Shown: positions 1 through 6,883 of the stretch, piece by piece
How positions within the stretch are numbered: position 1 is the first letter of the stretch
How the letters are laid out: the number at the start of each line of letters is the position of its first letter
Assembly: GCA_963773665.1 (NCBI GenBank)
Contig: CAVZBZ010000001.1
Location: forward strand, 558,001 to 622,000
Direction of reading: 5' to 3'
Source of the DNA: DATJLY01 sp963773665
GTDB taxonomy: Bacteria; Pseudomonadota; Alphaproteobacteria; ATCC43930; CGMCC-115725
Length of the DNA: 64,000 nt
Notes under the pieces: generated by a model
What the model saw: only the letters and a program-made list of their open reading frames with translations
Told to the model about the DNA's origin: nothing
The model's database searches: none
Translations under genes and position numbers: made by a program

Positions 1-171
1 CCTGTTGGTCCAAGCCGAATTCCAACAGCAACGATTTACGACGCGTGGTTAGCCGAAGGCGAAAATGCGGAACCAGTCAGCCATTGGTTTGAAATACCGA
101 CAGCGGAGATAATCGAGGCCATCCGTTTCGAACAGCACCTTAGCAAGCGAGGCGAGGCGCGCGCTGCGTGA
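1..171 (+). CDS. DUF433 family antitoxin, 5' end outside the window
   Basis: The first reading frame is open from base 1 to the TGA at 169-171 and encodes about 56 residues. It begins with a GPSRIPTATIYDAWLAEG-type segment and continues to an EIIEAIRFEQHL-like helix. This is the layout of the DUF433 (VapB45-type) antitoxin family: a small winged-helix DNA-binding fold that neutralises a PIN-like toxin. The stop overlaps the GTG start of the next gene by four bases (GTGA), the usual translationally coupled antitoxin-toxin arrangement. The N-terminus is missing because the window starts inside the gene. The family assignment rests on motif and context and is fairly sure. Confidence 0.7.
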   Translation, partial: PVGPSRIPTATIYDAWLAEGENAEPVSHWFEIPTAEIIEAIRFEQHLSKRGEARAA

Positions 172-683
172 AACGAACGAGGGTCGCCGTCGATGTAAGC
201 ATCCCGCCGCGACTGGTTCGGTTGCTTCAAACTGGTTTTGGCGACCAAGGATTTGAGTTCGTCTATGTGCCTCAGTTTGCCGCCGGAAATTCGCCGGACG
301 AATTTTGGGCCGTGGCATTCAAAAGGTTCGGTGGCCAAATCGTTCTGTCCGCCGACAAGAACATCGCGAAGAAGCCGCACCAAGTTATAGCCTTCAAGGA
401 AAACGATCTTATCTGCTTCTTCTGTGACCGTCGCTGGGCATCGTCAGATTTGGCCTTCAAGGTTGCTCATCTCGTATATTGGTGGCCAAGCATCCAAGCG
501 CAGATCGGTCAAAGTAAGCCGCGCGATTGCTGGTGGGTGCCGATGGCAATAAAGCGCGATGATTTTCGGAAGGTGGAGCTGCCCACTCATGTCGAAGCCA
601 AAGCCTCCAAGGACCGCGCAAAGCAAGCGCTTCATCGAAGCCGCCCGGAACGCCGAGTGCAGCGAGGACGAGGCCGCGTTTGA
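168..683 (+). CDS. PIN-like domain toxin (VapC45 type)
   Basis: A 171-residue protein starting at GTG 168 and overlapping the DUF433 gene by four bases. An acidic residue follows the first strand (VAVDVSIP, D9), a DEFWA segment follows, and LSADKNI comes near residues 80-86. This acidic-residue pattern is that of PIN-like ribonucleases partnered with DUF433 antitoxins. The expected role is RNA cleavage when the antitoxin is degraded. The last 30 residues are Arg-rich and overlap the next small ORF, so the true end may be nonessential tail. The toxin assignment is inferred from pattern plus partner; RNase activity is not shown by the sequence. Confidence 0.6.
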   Translation: MKRTRVAVDVSIPPRLVRLLQTGFGDQGFEFVYVPQFAAGNSPDEFWAVAFKRFGGQIVLSADKNIAKKPHQVIAFKENDLICFFCDRRWASSDLAFKVAHLVYWWPSIQAQIGQSKPRDCWWVPMAIKRDDFRKVELPTHVEAKASKDRAKQALHRSRPERRVQRGRGRV

Positions 684-747
684 CGAGGCGATGAAGCAGA
701 TTGCGAAGGCGAAACCCAAGCCCGACAGCCATGACGAGAAGAAGTGA
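589..747 (+). CDS. small conserved rhizobial-type protein, unknown function
   Basis: A 52-residue ORF starting at ATG 589 with sequence MSKPKPPRTAQSKRFIEAA, then an acidic ECSEDEAAFDEAMKQIA helix and a Lys-rich tail. Short proteins of this pattern (KPKPPRxxQSxRFIxAAR... EDExxFD) are common in alphaproteobacteria; no function is known to me. It overlaps the end of the toxin ORF in another frame. A longer in-frame start at 559 is possible, but the family pattern begins at 589. Confidence 0.5.
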   Translation: MSKPKPPRTAQSKRFIEAARNAECSEDEAAFDEAMKQIAKAKPKPDSHDEKK

Positions 748-762
748 GTTGGTAGGCACCTC

Positions 763-975
763 GTGAAGGCGTTGTCCGTAGCAATCGTGTTGTCAGCGAC
801 CTTGATGGCGGTCGGCTACGCGATGTCTCACAGATTTATTATGGTGCCAGTCAGAACCGCCGATCCGCTCGTTTGGCGTCTCGACCAGTGGTCCGGCGCG
901 ATGCTGCTATGCGCCCCAAGTCCAGATGCAAAAACGGGCGCGGCCTGCGTTCGTCCGCAGATGCCCGCACCTTGA
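763..975 (+). CDS. small membrane-anchored protein, unknown function
   Basis: A 70-residue protein with a GTG start at 763. Residues 4-24 are hydrophobic (an N-terminal transmembrane or uncleaved signal segment). A VWRLDQWSGAMLLC motif follows, resembling the '[FVY]RLDxxTGxxxxC' segment seen in many short alphaproteobacterial membrane proteins. No catalytic motif is visible. It follows the 52-residue gene by 15 bases and may share its transcript. Confidence 0.45.
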   Translation: MKALSVAIVLSATLMAVGYAMSHRFIMVPVRTADPLVWRLDQWSGAMLLCAPSPDAKTGAACVRPQMPAP

Positions 976-980
976 TCGGA

Positions 981-1145
981 TCAGCCTTCGTGCTTTGCCG
1001 GCCGCGGAGGCGGTCCCACCAATTCCAAGAGAACCGACAGCCGCTCCTTCATGGTGACGGTGGGATCCCCCGCCCGCACTCGGGCTTGGATTATGGCGCT
1101 CCACGCGAGCTGTGCCGGGTATATGGCTTCCTCAAAGGGGGTCAT
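981..1145 (-). CDS. possible 54-residue protein, unknown function
   Basis: A short minus-strand ORF starting at the CAT at 1143-1145 and stopping at 981-983. The protein begins MTPFEEAIYPAQLAWSAIIQ and is helical in composition without low-complexity sequence. A weak purine run (GAAAG) precedes the ATG. It lies just downstream of the truncated gene at 1197-1433 on the same strand. It could be a real small gene or a chance ORF. Confidence 0.3.
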   Translation of the reverse strand: MTPFEEAIYPAQLAWSAIIQARVRAGDPTVTMKERLSVLLELVGPPPRPAKHEG

Positions 1146-1196
1146 CTTTCGGAACCTGTGCCAAGGGTAAGGGGCCGCACCATCATACCGCGTGGG

Positions 1197-1433
1197 TCAG
1201 CCGTTCAAAGCGTGTTTGTCAACGATACAATTCCCTTTGCGACGGCGTTCACGCTCTGCCTCTGGCGTCGGCTCGTAGAGCCCCAATCTGACGCCCTTGC
1301 TGTAAGCATTGAGGCCCGCAACAGCGCGCCCGAGCGTCACCGCCTCATCCCAATCAAAGCCAAGTCGTTCGGCAACCACGGCCGCCCATAGGGTCAGGAC
1401 CGGGGCGCGGTTGATCTTGATGACGTCGTGCAT
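1197..1433 (-). CDS. N-terminal fragment of a conserved alphaproteobacterial protein
   Basis: The 78-residue product reads IKINRAPVLTLWAAVVAERL near its start, then GFDWDEAVTLGRAVAGLN and SKGVRLGLYEP. Many alphaproteobacteria encode a longer protein (about 150-200 residues as I recall it) opening with this block. Here similarity ends after about residue 55 and the ORF stops early, so it looks truncated. It lies 21 bases downstream of the HTH gene at 1455-1730 on the same strand, possibly one transcript. Function unknown. Confidence 0.45.
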   Translation of the reverse strand: MHDVIKINRAPVLTLWAAVVAERLGFDWDEAVTLGRAVAGLNAYSKGVRLGLYEPTPEAERERRRKGNCIVDKHALNG

Positions 1434-1454
1434 GTGCTTGGTTGCGATGCTGCC

Positions 1455-1730
1455 TCACATCTTTCGTAGACGCGCTATGAGCCGGTCGAGTAAAGCATCA
1501 GCAAGGGCCTTGATATCGATCTTCATATCGGGTGTGCGTGACGTCCGGCGATCCCGCGTGCGCGTTGGCGCAGCCAGTCCATTCGTCAGCTTATGATGCG
1601 CGCGACCTGACCGAATCAGATAAATCATGTTTTGCGAAACACCGTAGCGGGCGCCGAGCGCCTTTGCGGTCTCCGCCGATTTGAAGATATTGCGGACAGC
1701 CGCCGGCTTGAGTTTACCCCTTCGTGCCAT
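1455..1730 (-). CDS. small helix-turn-helix DNA-binding protein
   Basis: A 91-residue protein with an N-terminal helix-turn-helix. 'VRNIFKSAETAKALGARYG' supplies the first helices and 'VSQNMIYLIRSGRAH' the recognition helix, at about residues 12-47. A basic linker (TRTRDRRTSRTPD) follows, then a C-terminal helix ALADALLDRLIARL. AGGAG lies 8 bases before the ATG. Such proteins are common in rhizobial prophage and island DNA and probably act as small regulators. No partner domain is present. Confidence 0.55.
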   Translation of the reverse strand: MARRGKLKPAAVRNIFKSAETAKALGARYGVSQNMIYLIRSGRAHHKLTNGLAAPTRTRDRRTSRTPDMKIDIKALADALLDRLIARLRKM

Positions 1731-2111
1731 ACGTTCGGCTCCTGCCCAATTTTAAATTCAGCCGCTTGATGCAGCCGCGTGAGAGAGAAATCACACTTTC
1801 AACCTCTGGTGCCACACACGTTTTACGCGAGTATCATCACATCCGGCCAGCATCCGAATCGCCAAATGTGGTCTACGAGATGATGGGCGTGTGCGCTGCT
1901 GTGAGTATGGCCGAATATCGATCCCGAAACAGAGCGAGCGATCCGCGCGGCATTAACTTCGGGCGGAAAGGGCATGCTCAAGATCGCGGCCGGACAAGAT
2001 CACCCCCCGGACCGCATCAGTTGTGACGGCGTAACTCGAAACGCCCGGTGTGCCTACCGACAATCTCATCCTGCTTGTGTGCGCTGAGGAATCGCGTAAC
2101 GTCGTTGGCTG
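1731..2111. other. 381-bp stretch without a convincing gene
   Basis: Both strands carry only short open frames without a ribosome-binding site or recognisable family pattern. The segment separates the HTH gene from the truncated transposase. I see no tRNA, hairpin terminator or repeat in it. Confidence 0.4.
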
Positions 2112-2639
2112 ATGATCGCGCTGGTCCGGCTGCTCCTCGCCATATTTCTCTCGCCACTCCGATCGATGGCTCGGCGCGAGGCAGAGAACGCCGTTCTTCG
2201 TCATCAGGTGAGCGTTCTGCGGCGGCAGACGCGAGGTCGGATAAGGCTCACGAGCGGCGATCGCTTGTTCTTTGTATGGCTCTATCGCCTTTTCCCGTCG
2301 GCCCTGAACGCCATCGCCATCATCCAGCCCGAGACGATCATCCGATGGCACCGTGCCGGCTTTCGCCTGTACTGGCGCTGGCGATCACGTGCCCGCGGCG
2401 GGCACCCGAAAATCGATCAGGAGCTTCGAGCCCTGATCCGGGAGATAAGCGTCGCAAACCCGCTCTGGGGCGCGCCACGGATCCACGGTGAGCTGCTGAA
2501 GCTCGGCTTCACCGTGGCACAGTTGACAGTCGCCAAATACATGGCGAAGCACCGCCGGCCGCCGTCGCAGAGCTGGAAGACGTTTCTCAGGAACCACCTC
2601 GCCGCGACCGCGTCGATCGACTTGTTCGTCGTCCCCTAG
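2112..2639 (+). pseudogene. integrase-core transposase, 3' half missing
   Basis: The reading frame gives the N-terminal 175 residues of a transposase with an integrase-type catalytic core. It has a hydrophobic leader, 'AENAVLRHQVSVLRRQ', 'IQPETIIRWHRAGFRLYW', and 'NPLWGAPRIHGELLKLGF', which is diagnostic of this group. It ends at SIDLFVVP, which should be the first catalytic Asp region (the D of SIDLF), followed by a TAG. That TAG belongs to the CTAG beside the IS5 element at 2640. The rest of the catalytic domain is not found beyond the IS, so the gene was truncated before or together with that insertion. Non-functional. Confidence 0.75.
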
Positions 2640-2646
2640 GTCCTGT

Positions 2647-3300
2647 TTACAAAGTAGCGAGACGTAGGCATCTGCGGATGGTAGCGAGATGAAGGGTATC
2701 GAGGAAGGAGCGCGCGAGCTTGTCATATCGGGTGGCGATGGCGCGGTTCACCTTGAGATGGCCGATCATTCGCTCGATGCGGTTGCGCTCGCGGTAGATG
2801 CGTTGGTTCCAGCGGATTGCGTAGATGCGATGGGACCGCGGCGGGATAACGGCGCGGATGCCGCGTCGGTGGAGCGCAGCGCGGATGGGATCGGTGTCGT
2901 AACCCTTGTCGGCGAGCAGATGAGCCGGGCGCGCCGGAGCGCGCGCGGTCACGGTTTCGAAGGCCGTGCAGTCCGCCGCTTCGCCGCCGGTGAGATGAAA
3001 GACGAGCGGGATGCCGTGGGCATCACTGAGACAATGAACTTTACAGGTGAACCCGCCCCGCGAGCGGCCAAAAGCCTGTTCGCGAGTCCCCCTTTTGCGC
3101 CGGCTGCCGAGACGTGGCCTCGGACCGTCGTCGAGTCGATGCTGTGGCGGGAGTTGTCCGCCATCGCCCGGGCCAGCCTGGAGGCGACCGCCTCCCAGAC
3201 GCCGGCCTGGCTCCAGCGTCGAAAGCGTTGGTACACGGTGATCCATTTGCCGTACTTCTCGGGAACATCGCGCCACGGCGCGCCCGTGCGCAGGCGCCAC
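2647..3300 (-). CDS. IS5-family transposase, downstream frame (OrfB)
   Basis: The meaningful part begins near 3097, where -1 slippage from OrfA enters this frame. It contains the second catalytic Asp in 'LLADKGYDTDPIRAAL' and the DDE glutamate in 'RERNRIERMIGHLK', the Y/R-x-E-x-K signature of IS5-type transposases. The segment upstream of about 3100 in this frame is antisense-like filler without similarity. Together the two frames give a DDE transposase of the usual size (roughly 270-280 residues), so the element looks intact. Confidence 0.8.
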   Translation of the reverse strand: MAPAHGRAVARCSREVRQMDHRVPTLSTLEPGRRLGGGRLQAGPGDGGQLPPQHRLDDGPRPRLGSRRKRGTREQAFGRSRGGFTCKVHCLSDAHGIPLVFHLTGGEAADCTAFETVTARAPARPAHLLADKGYDTDPIRAALHRRGIRAVIPPRSHRIYAIRWNQRIYRERNRIERMIGHLKVNRAIATRYDKLARSFLDTLHLATIRRCLRLATL

Positions 3301-3473
3301 AATATGCCGTTCACAATGGTCCGGTTGTCATGCGCAGGCCGGCTATTCCGGCCGCGCTCGGCCGGCAACAGGTCTTTCAGCAGCCACCACTCCGCTTCGC
3401 TCAAATCGCCTCGACTCAACGACCCCTCCTCTCCAAGAGGAATCCTTGAATCAGAAGGCGATTCCCGCGTCAA
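2949..3473 (-). CDS. IS5-family transposase, upstream frame (OrfA)
   Basis: 174 residues. The N-terminal half has the IS5 signature 'LSEAEWWLLKDLLP', 'NRTIVNGILWRLRTGAPWRDVPEKYG' split around residue 50-75, and the first catalytic Asp in 'HSIDSTTVRGH'. After about residue 130 the frame loses similarity, and the family sequence continues in the overlapping frame. A run reading CAAAAGGGGG on the minus strand (3097-3088) sits exactly where the frames must switch by -1. The part of this frame after the run is not expected in the full transposase. Confidence 0.8.
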   Translation of the reverse strand: MTRESPSDSRIPLGEEGSLSRGDLSEAEWWLLKDLLPAERGRNSRPAHDNRTIVNGILWRLRTGAPWRDVPEKYGKWITVYQRFRRWSQAGVWEAVASRLARAMADNSRHSIDSTTVRGHVSAAGAKGGLANRLLAARGAGSPVKFIVSVMPTASRSSFISPAAKRRTARPSKP

Positions 3474-3831
3474 TAAGTTTGTAAACAGGACCTAGTCCGA
3501 AGAGCGACAGAGGCGGAGGAATCTCCAAGACCACGCAAATCCAAAGGAGATCACATATCCGCGACCGGAGCCCAGTTGCCCGATAAAGCGAATCGAGTCT
3601 CCTAGTTATGGCGGTCGATTTATCACCCTTTCGCTTTTTGATGTCGTCCTTGGCGTTGCGCTCGAGCGCCTTCCTGCGTTCGATCAACGCTGCAGCGTAA
3701 TCATCGATCTGATTCACGATAACCTCGAGATCGATTTCGGGTTGGGACCGCCGGCGGGCCACCGCCTCCGACTCACTTGGAAGCGGTGGGACGGACAAAT
3801 GATCGATCCTCACACCTGGCGAACTGCCCAT
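3451..3831 (-). pseudogene. hypothetical ORF whose 3' end was cut by the IS5 element
   Basis: The frame starts at ATG 3831 and runs into the IS5 end at 3495. The last 14 residues are encoded by the insertion sequence. The native part (about 112 residues) is charged and probably helical ('VIVNQIDDYAAALIERRKAL' then 'KDDIKKRKGDKSTAITRRL'), and I do not recognise a family. It lies directly downstream, on the same strand, of a terminase remnant (3870-4097), so it may be part of a decayed prophage structural cluster. Confidence 0.45.
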
Positions 3832-3869
3832 TAATTTTCACCTCTCCTGGTTCGGAGCCGACGGATCGT

Positions 3870-4097
3870 TCAGGCGGATAGTGACCGATCTCCGGCATCT
3901 TCGATATTTCCAGACCACAGCAGATCGGAGTCGATCAGAGGACCGATCAAACCGCGTTCCTCGTAGACCGACCCGCCGCCCTCGCCCATGAGCGCGCGGA
4001 GCGCCATGATGAGCGCGACGGTCCCGTCGATCTATTCTCGGCCCGCTCCTTCCGCGTATAGATGTTGTCCTTGGCGTCGAGGTGGGCGACCAAAGGG
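3870..4097 (-). pseudogene. remnant of a phage terminase large subunit (C-terminal end)
   Basis: On the minus strand, 4097 to about 4042 reads VAHLDAKDNIYTRKERAEN. After a one-base deletion the frame continues as IDGTVALIMALRALMGEGGG and ends at the TGA at 3870-3872. The 'K-[ED]-R-x-E-[NK]-x-IDGxVALxMA' block is characteristic of the C-terminus of many phage TerL proteins. No upstream ATPase part is present. This is decayed prophage DNA; the identification rests on this one motif. Confidence 0.5.
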
Positions 4098-4379
4098 TAA
4101 AAAATGCCGGAGGCCTCTTTTGATCATCCTTCAGCTGATGAAAATTGCGGCGACCTCTCTTGTCACCGGTGCCAAAGGGAACTCATGAGAGAGCCCTGCG
4201 CATATCGTGAAATCGACTGAGCAGAAAATGCACGATCATCACCCAGTCGCGAAAAATACCCACCGACAACGATCAACGTAGGTCGCGCGATACCACATCG
4301 GAAATGTCTCTCCGCCTGGCAACCGCGCGAGCAAATTCCGGACGTCCGTGAAATCGCTCGGCGGTCTGTGTTCCAGTAA
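4098..4379. other. intergenic remnant DNA, no gene seen
   Basis: No frame here shows a start with ribosome-binding site or recognisable protein pattern. It lies between the terminase remnant and the Rep-like pseudogene and is probably further decayed accessory DNA. Confidence 0.35.
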
Positions 4380-4940
4380 ATGATGGCAGCCATAGGAGAA
4401 GCTGCCATGACACCCATTTCGATCCGGTCAGAATTACCCACGAGTGCGCGGAAACTAAATCGTCGTTTCCAACAGTGGCTCGAAACCCAAAAGTTCGAGT
4501 TATTCGTCACCCTGAACTTCAATCGCGATATCTCATATCAGCGAATACGATCAAAACTTCAACAGTTATGCGCGCGTCTCGACCGCCGGTTCCTTGGTTG
4601 ACGGTGGTGCAATTGCCCGGGCGAAGACCGAACTGACGGATTTGCGGCCGTGGAAAATCTAGATACGAACGGGCACCTTCACGTTCTGATGTGACTCCCG
4701 ACGCCTGCCCGGTCTCTCAAATTAAGCGAACAGCGGCAGGCCATCGCTTTTTATTGGGACCGATTGGTCCCTCAAGGGTCCTGTGATGTCCAGGGCGTCT
4801 ATAATGTGTCGGGAGCCGCCAAGTACATTTCAAAGCAGCTCAGTCAAAATCTTGACCGGTTTATCCTCCTGCGCGAATTCCATGCAGACCCGGTAAAGTC
4901 GGTTGGTTATGCGCGACGCGCTTCCCAACGCCGTGCCTAA
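4380..4940 (+). pseudogene. Rep-like/HUH-type protein with two in-frame TGA codons
   Basis: One frame (ATG 4380 or 4407 to TAA 4938-4940) is continuous except for TGA at 4599-4601 and 4692-4694. Segment 1 carries 'FELFVTLNFNRD' and 'LCARLDRRFLG'. Segment 2 has 'NGHLHVLM', an HxH motif like that of HUH replication or relaxase-type enzymes. Segment 3 has 'IAFYWDRLVPQG' and 'SGAAKYISKQL'. The order matches a family of small alphaproteobacterial proteins of unclear function (FVTLxFNR... LDRxLLGRxW... HLHxLxRxP... YxxK). In that family Arg follows LLG and HVLM, so both TGAs look like CGA to TGA CpG-deamination mutations. The TAA is part of the target duplicated by the IS1595 element. Confidence 0.6.
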
Positions 4941-4945
4941 TTTAT

Positions 4946-4967
4946 GGGAAATATCCCTTTGACATAG
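4946..4967 (+). repeat. left terminal inverted repeat of the IS1595 element
   Basis: This 22-bp end is the exact reverse complement of 7878-7899. The adjoining 4938-4945 (TAATTTAT) is the left copy of the 8-bp target duplication and includes the TAA of the upstream pseudogene. Confidence 0.92.
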
Positions 4968-5031
4968 CATGCCACAAGATGTAGAAAATACGGCGTGCGA
5001 ACGTCGCCCCGAGCTTGCAGCATCACCTGTG

Positions 5032-5844
5032 TTACGTGATGTCGAAAAGTTTGATGATCTGGTCTGCTCGCCCGGCGAAGTCGGTGAGCACCTTCAACAC
5101 GAACTGCCCGTCAACGGGAAGCCCCGTACCCTCGAAGGTTATCTGAGGGGTGATTACAATATCGTGGTCCGGCGCGTTGATGCCAATGGCCCCCACTACG
5201 GCATCATCCTGAAAGCCGTTCCAAGAAACGCTTTTAAGTTCGCCGGAATTCCATGCGTAGGGCGATACTACGAAGTGAAAGGGTACCACACTCACGGCGA
5301 TGAGCCGTTGGTGCTTTCGCATGATGTCGAGACGGTGAATGGCATAAAGTGTGTCGTCCCCTCCCTTGTAGGGCTTGAGGTTTTCGACGATTCGTTTGTT
5401 CACGTCGGAAAGCCGATCTATTTTTTTGACGGCAGGGCTACGTCCTTCAAAGAAGTCCTCTCGGCTTCCGGCGACGGGAAAGTACACATCCGTTGGCGCC
5501 GTATGGCCTTCGCGCTCGGCGAGCTTCACCATGAGGATGTCGAGCGCGCTTCGGATGCAGTGAATGATCATGCCCACCTCGACATTGATGAGTGGGCTGG
5601 GCTGCTGCACATTCGCGAGCCGAACAAGCTTCTCGCCGCGCTCAGGGTATGGTTCCTCCCGGAGACGGTAAGGGGCATTGTTCTGCCAAGCTACGATTTT
5701 GCTGTTCAAGACATTGAGTTGGGCTATGGCCCAGTTTAGGCACGCCCAAACGTCCGCGAGATCGGCCCGCACGGTATATTCTCCTAGGCTGGTTGCGCCC
5801 CTGGGATAGCGAGCGGTGGGATCGGGGTGCGAATCGGGCTCCAC
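5032..5844 (-). CDS. conserved hypothetical protein, IS1595 passenger
   Basis: A 270-residue soluble protein starting at GTG 5844. Its centre reads 'VGMIIHCIRSALDILMVKLA', then 'DVYFPVAGSREDFF' and 'NLKPYKGGDDTLYAIHRLDI' followed by RKHQRL. I recall this arrangement from conserved hypothetical proteins of rhizobia and other proteobacteria. A functional assignment cannot be made; no catalytic motif or membrane segment is seen. It fills the left third of the IS1595 element, oriented like the transposase, and its GTG start is 19 bases from the divergent 54-residue gene. Confidence 0.65.
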   Translation of the reverse strand: MEPDSHPDPTARYPRGATSLGEYTVRADLADVWACLNWAIAQLNVLNSKIVAWQNNAPYRLREEPYPERGEKLVRLANVQQPSPLINVEVGMIIHCIRSALDILMVKLAEREGHTAPTDVYFPVAGSREDFFEGRSPAVKKIDRLSDVNKRIVENLKPYKGGDDTLYAIHRLDIMRKHQRLIAVSVVPFHFVVSPYAWNSGELKSVSWNGFQDDAVVGAIGINAPDHDIVITPQITFEGTGLPVDGQFVLKVLTDFAGRADQIIKLFDIT

Positions 5845-5863
5845 CTATGCTAAGGTTAGGGGC

Positions 5864-6028
5864 ATGAATGAGAAGATTAAACCGCCGGATATCGAGCTGC
5901 GGCCTGACGGCTGGGAACAGTTCGAGCGTGCGGTTGACGCCGCCGTGAAGGGTGGCCCAAGACATCGACCGGCGAAGCAGCGCCCCGCGAGCAAGGGACG
6001 CGTCAGGAAGGGCAAGTCGCGGGCATAG
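5864..6028 (+). CDS. 54-residue conserved small protein, IS1595 passenger
   Basis: Starts at ATG 5864 after TTAGGGG, divergent from the 270-residue gene. It reads 'KIKPPDIELRPDGWEQFERA', then VDAAVKGGP and a Lys/Arg/Pro-rich tail. Short proteins with 'KPPDIELxPDxWxRFExAV' are widespread in Hyphomicrobiales, and the function is unknown to me. It is the only plus-strand gene in the element. Its basic tail suggests nucleic-acid contact but does not show it. Confidence 0.6.
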   Translation: MNEKIKPPDIELRPDGWEQFERAVDAAVKGGPRHRPAKQRPASKGRVRKGKSRA

Positions 6029-6039
6029 ACAGCCCCCCC

Positions 6040-6417
6040 CTACCACGTTTCCTCTTTCTTCCTGGCGTAGTTGCACGCGCGGCAGATCGCCCGCAGGTTG
6101 GCGTCCGCCCAGAGTAGGCGGTAGGCGTCGTCGAAGGGCAGTTCGCCGCCGATGATCCTGTCGATGAGCCCTTTGACCGTTATCACGTGGTCGACGTGCG
6201 TGGATTTGCCGTCGTCGGCCAGCGGCCCTTCGCAGAGCGGGCAGACGCCGCCCTGCCGCCCGATCAGCCTCGGCCGCAGGGACGCGAGCCTGACGCCCCG
6301 GGGTTGCAGCCTGTTCGGGTGCCAGTTCCGTAGCAGGGCGAGGATCATGCCCCTGTCGCAGTCGATCATCATTGGCGTTGGAGGTTCAGATGCGAAAGCC
6401 GAGTGCGACCGAGTCAC
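6040..6417 (-). CDS. HNH endonuclease, IS1595 passenger
   Basis: A 125-residue protein with a CPLC...HVDHVITVKG...CRACN pattern at about residues 59-117. This is the zinc-supported HNH nuclease fold (two CxxC pairs around the catalytic His-Asp-His segment). The GTG start at 6417 overlaps the stop of the preceding gene by four bases (GTGA), favouring it over the internal ATG at 6372. Product: a small nicking or cleaving nuclease, possibly of phage origin. Whether it helps the element move or is simply carried is unknown. Confidence 0.7.
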   Translation of the reverse strand: MTRSHSAFASEPPTPMMIDCDRGMILALLRNWHPNRLQPRGVRLASLRPRLIGRQGGVCPLCEGPLADDGKSTHVDHVITVKGLIDRIIGGELPFDDAYRLLWADANLRAICRACNYARKKEETW

Positions 6418-6650
6418 TTCTGGCCGAGCATAGTATGTCGGATGAACTCCGCCGCACGTGCATAGAGACCCTCCTCCGATTGCGTGACGAGTGGAGTGGC
6501 ATGTGCGATGCGCGTGACGGCGTCGTTGGCGATGCCCTTGGCGACATCCCTGGTGATGATACTGTTAGTGACGAGCGCGTCGATAAGCGCCTTCACTAGG
6601 GCGAAACCGACGTAGGCGGCTTCGTCGCCGCGTTGCGGGACGTACGACAT
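6414..6650 (-). CDS. short protein of unknown function, IS1595 passenger
   Basis: A 78-residue protein when started at ATG 6650 (MSYVPQRGDEAAYVG). AGAAGG lies 12 bases upstream, whereas it abuts the alternative ATG at 6662 with no spacing. The sequence is mainly helical: 'VKALIDALVTNSIITRDVAK' then GIANDAVTRI and AAEFIRHTML. There is no recognised domain. It is translationally coupled to the HNH gene (GTGA overlap), implying one transcript running leftward from the transposase side. Confidence 0.55.
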   Translation of the reverse strand: MSYVPQRGDEAAYVGFALVKALIDALVTNSIITRDVAKGIANDAVTRIAHATPLVTQSEEGLYARAAEFIRHTMLGQK

Positions 6651-6883
6651 GATGGTTCTCATCCTTCTCTCATGAAAGTACGGATCGCTAGGGGAGGTGG
6701 TGTTTGCTGCACCACTTCCCTCGACTTCGAGCCTGGGTTTTTGATTGAGGCTACCGCCAGCCGGGTAAGGGTCAAACCCTCCGGTTGCATGTGGAAGCCA
6801 CATGAACTCTGGGCGATTTCGGGGTGTCGGTCAACCCTCGCGTGACCCGCGCCAGTAGCCTTCGGAACTGCTCGCGGGTGAGC

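Larger units (their letters stand above)
2640..3491 (-). mobile_element. IS5-family insertion sequence (IS427-like), 852 bp, complete
   Basis: The ends are perfect 14-bp inverted repeats (GTCCTGTTTACAAA at 2640-2653, its complement at 3478-3491). They are flanked by CTAG on both sides (2636-2639 and 3492-3495), the palindromic target typical of the IS427 group of IS5. Two overlapping minus-strand frames encode the transposase by a -1 frameshift. Because every insertion of this type has CTAG on both sides, matching flanks do not prove that left and right flanks were contiguous before insertion; recombination between two copies would look the same. Confidence 0.9.

Noticed and set aside
4599..4694. 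The two in-frame TGAs of the Rep-like gene as selenocysteine codons
   Set aside because: No CxxU-like context or SECIS-like hairpin. Both fit CGA to TGA mutation at conserved Arg positions, and the selenium locus is unrelated and 31 kb away.
4969..5739. 256-codon plus-strand frame at the left end of the IS1595 element
   Set aside because: Antisense of the conserved 270-residue minus-strand passenger gene.
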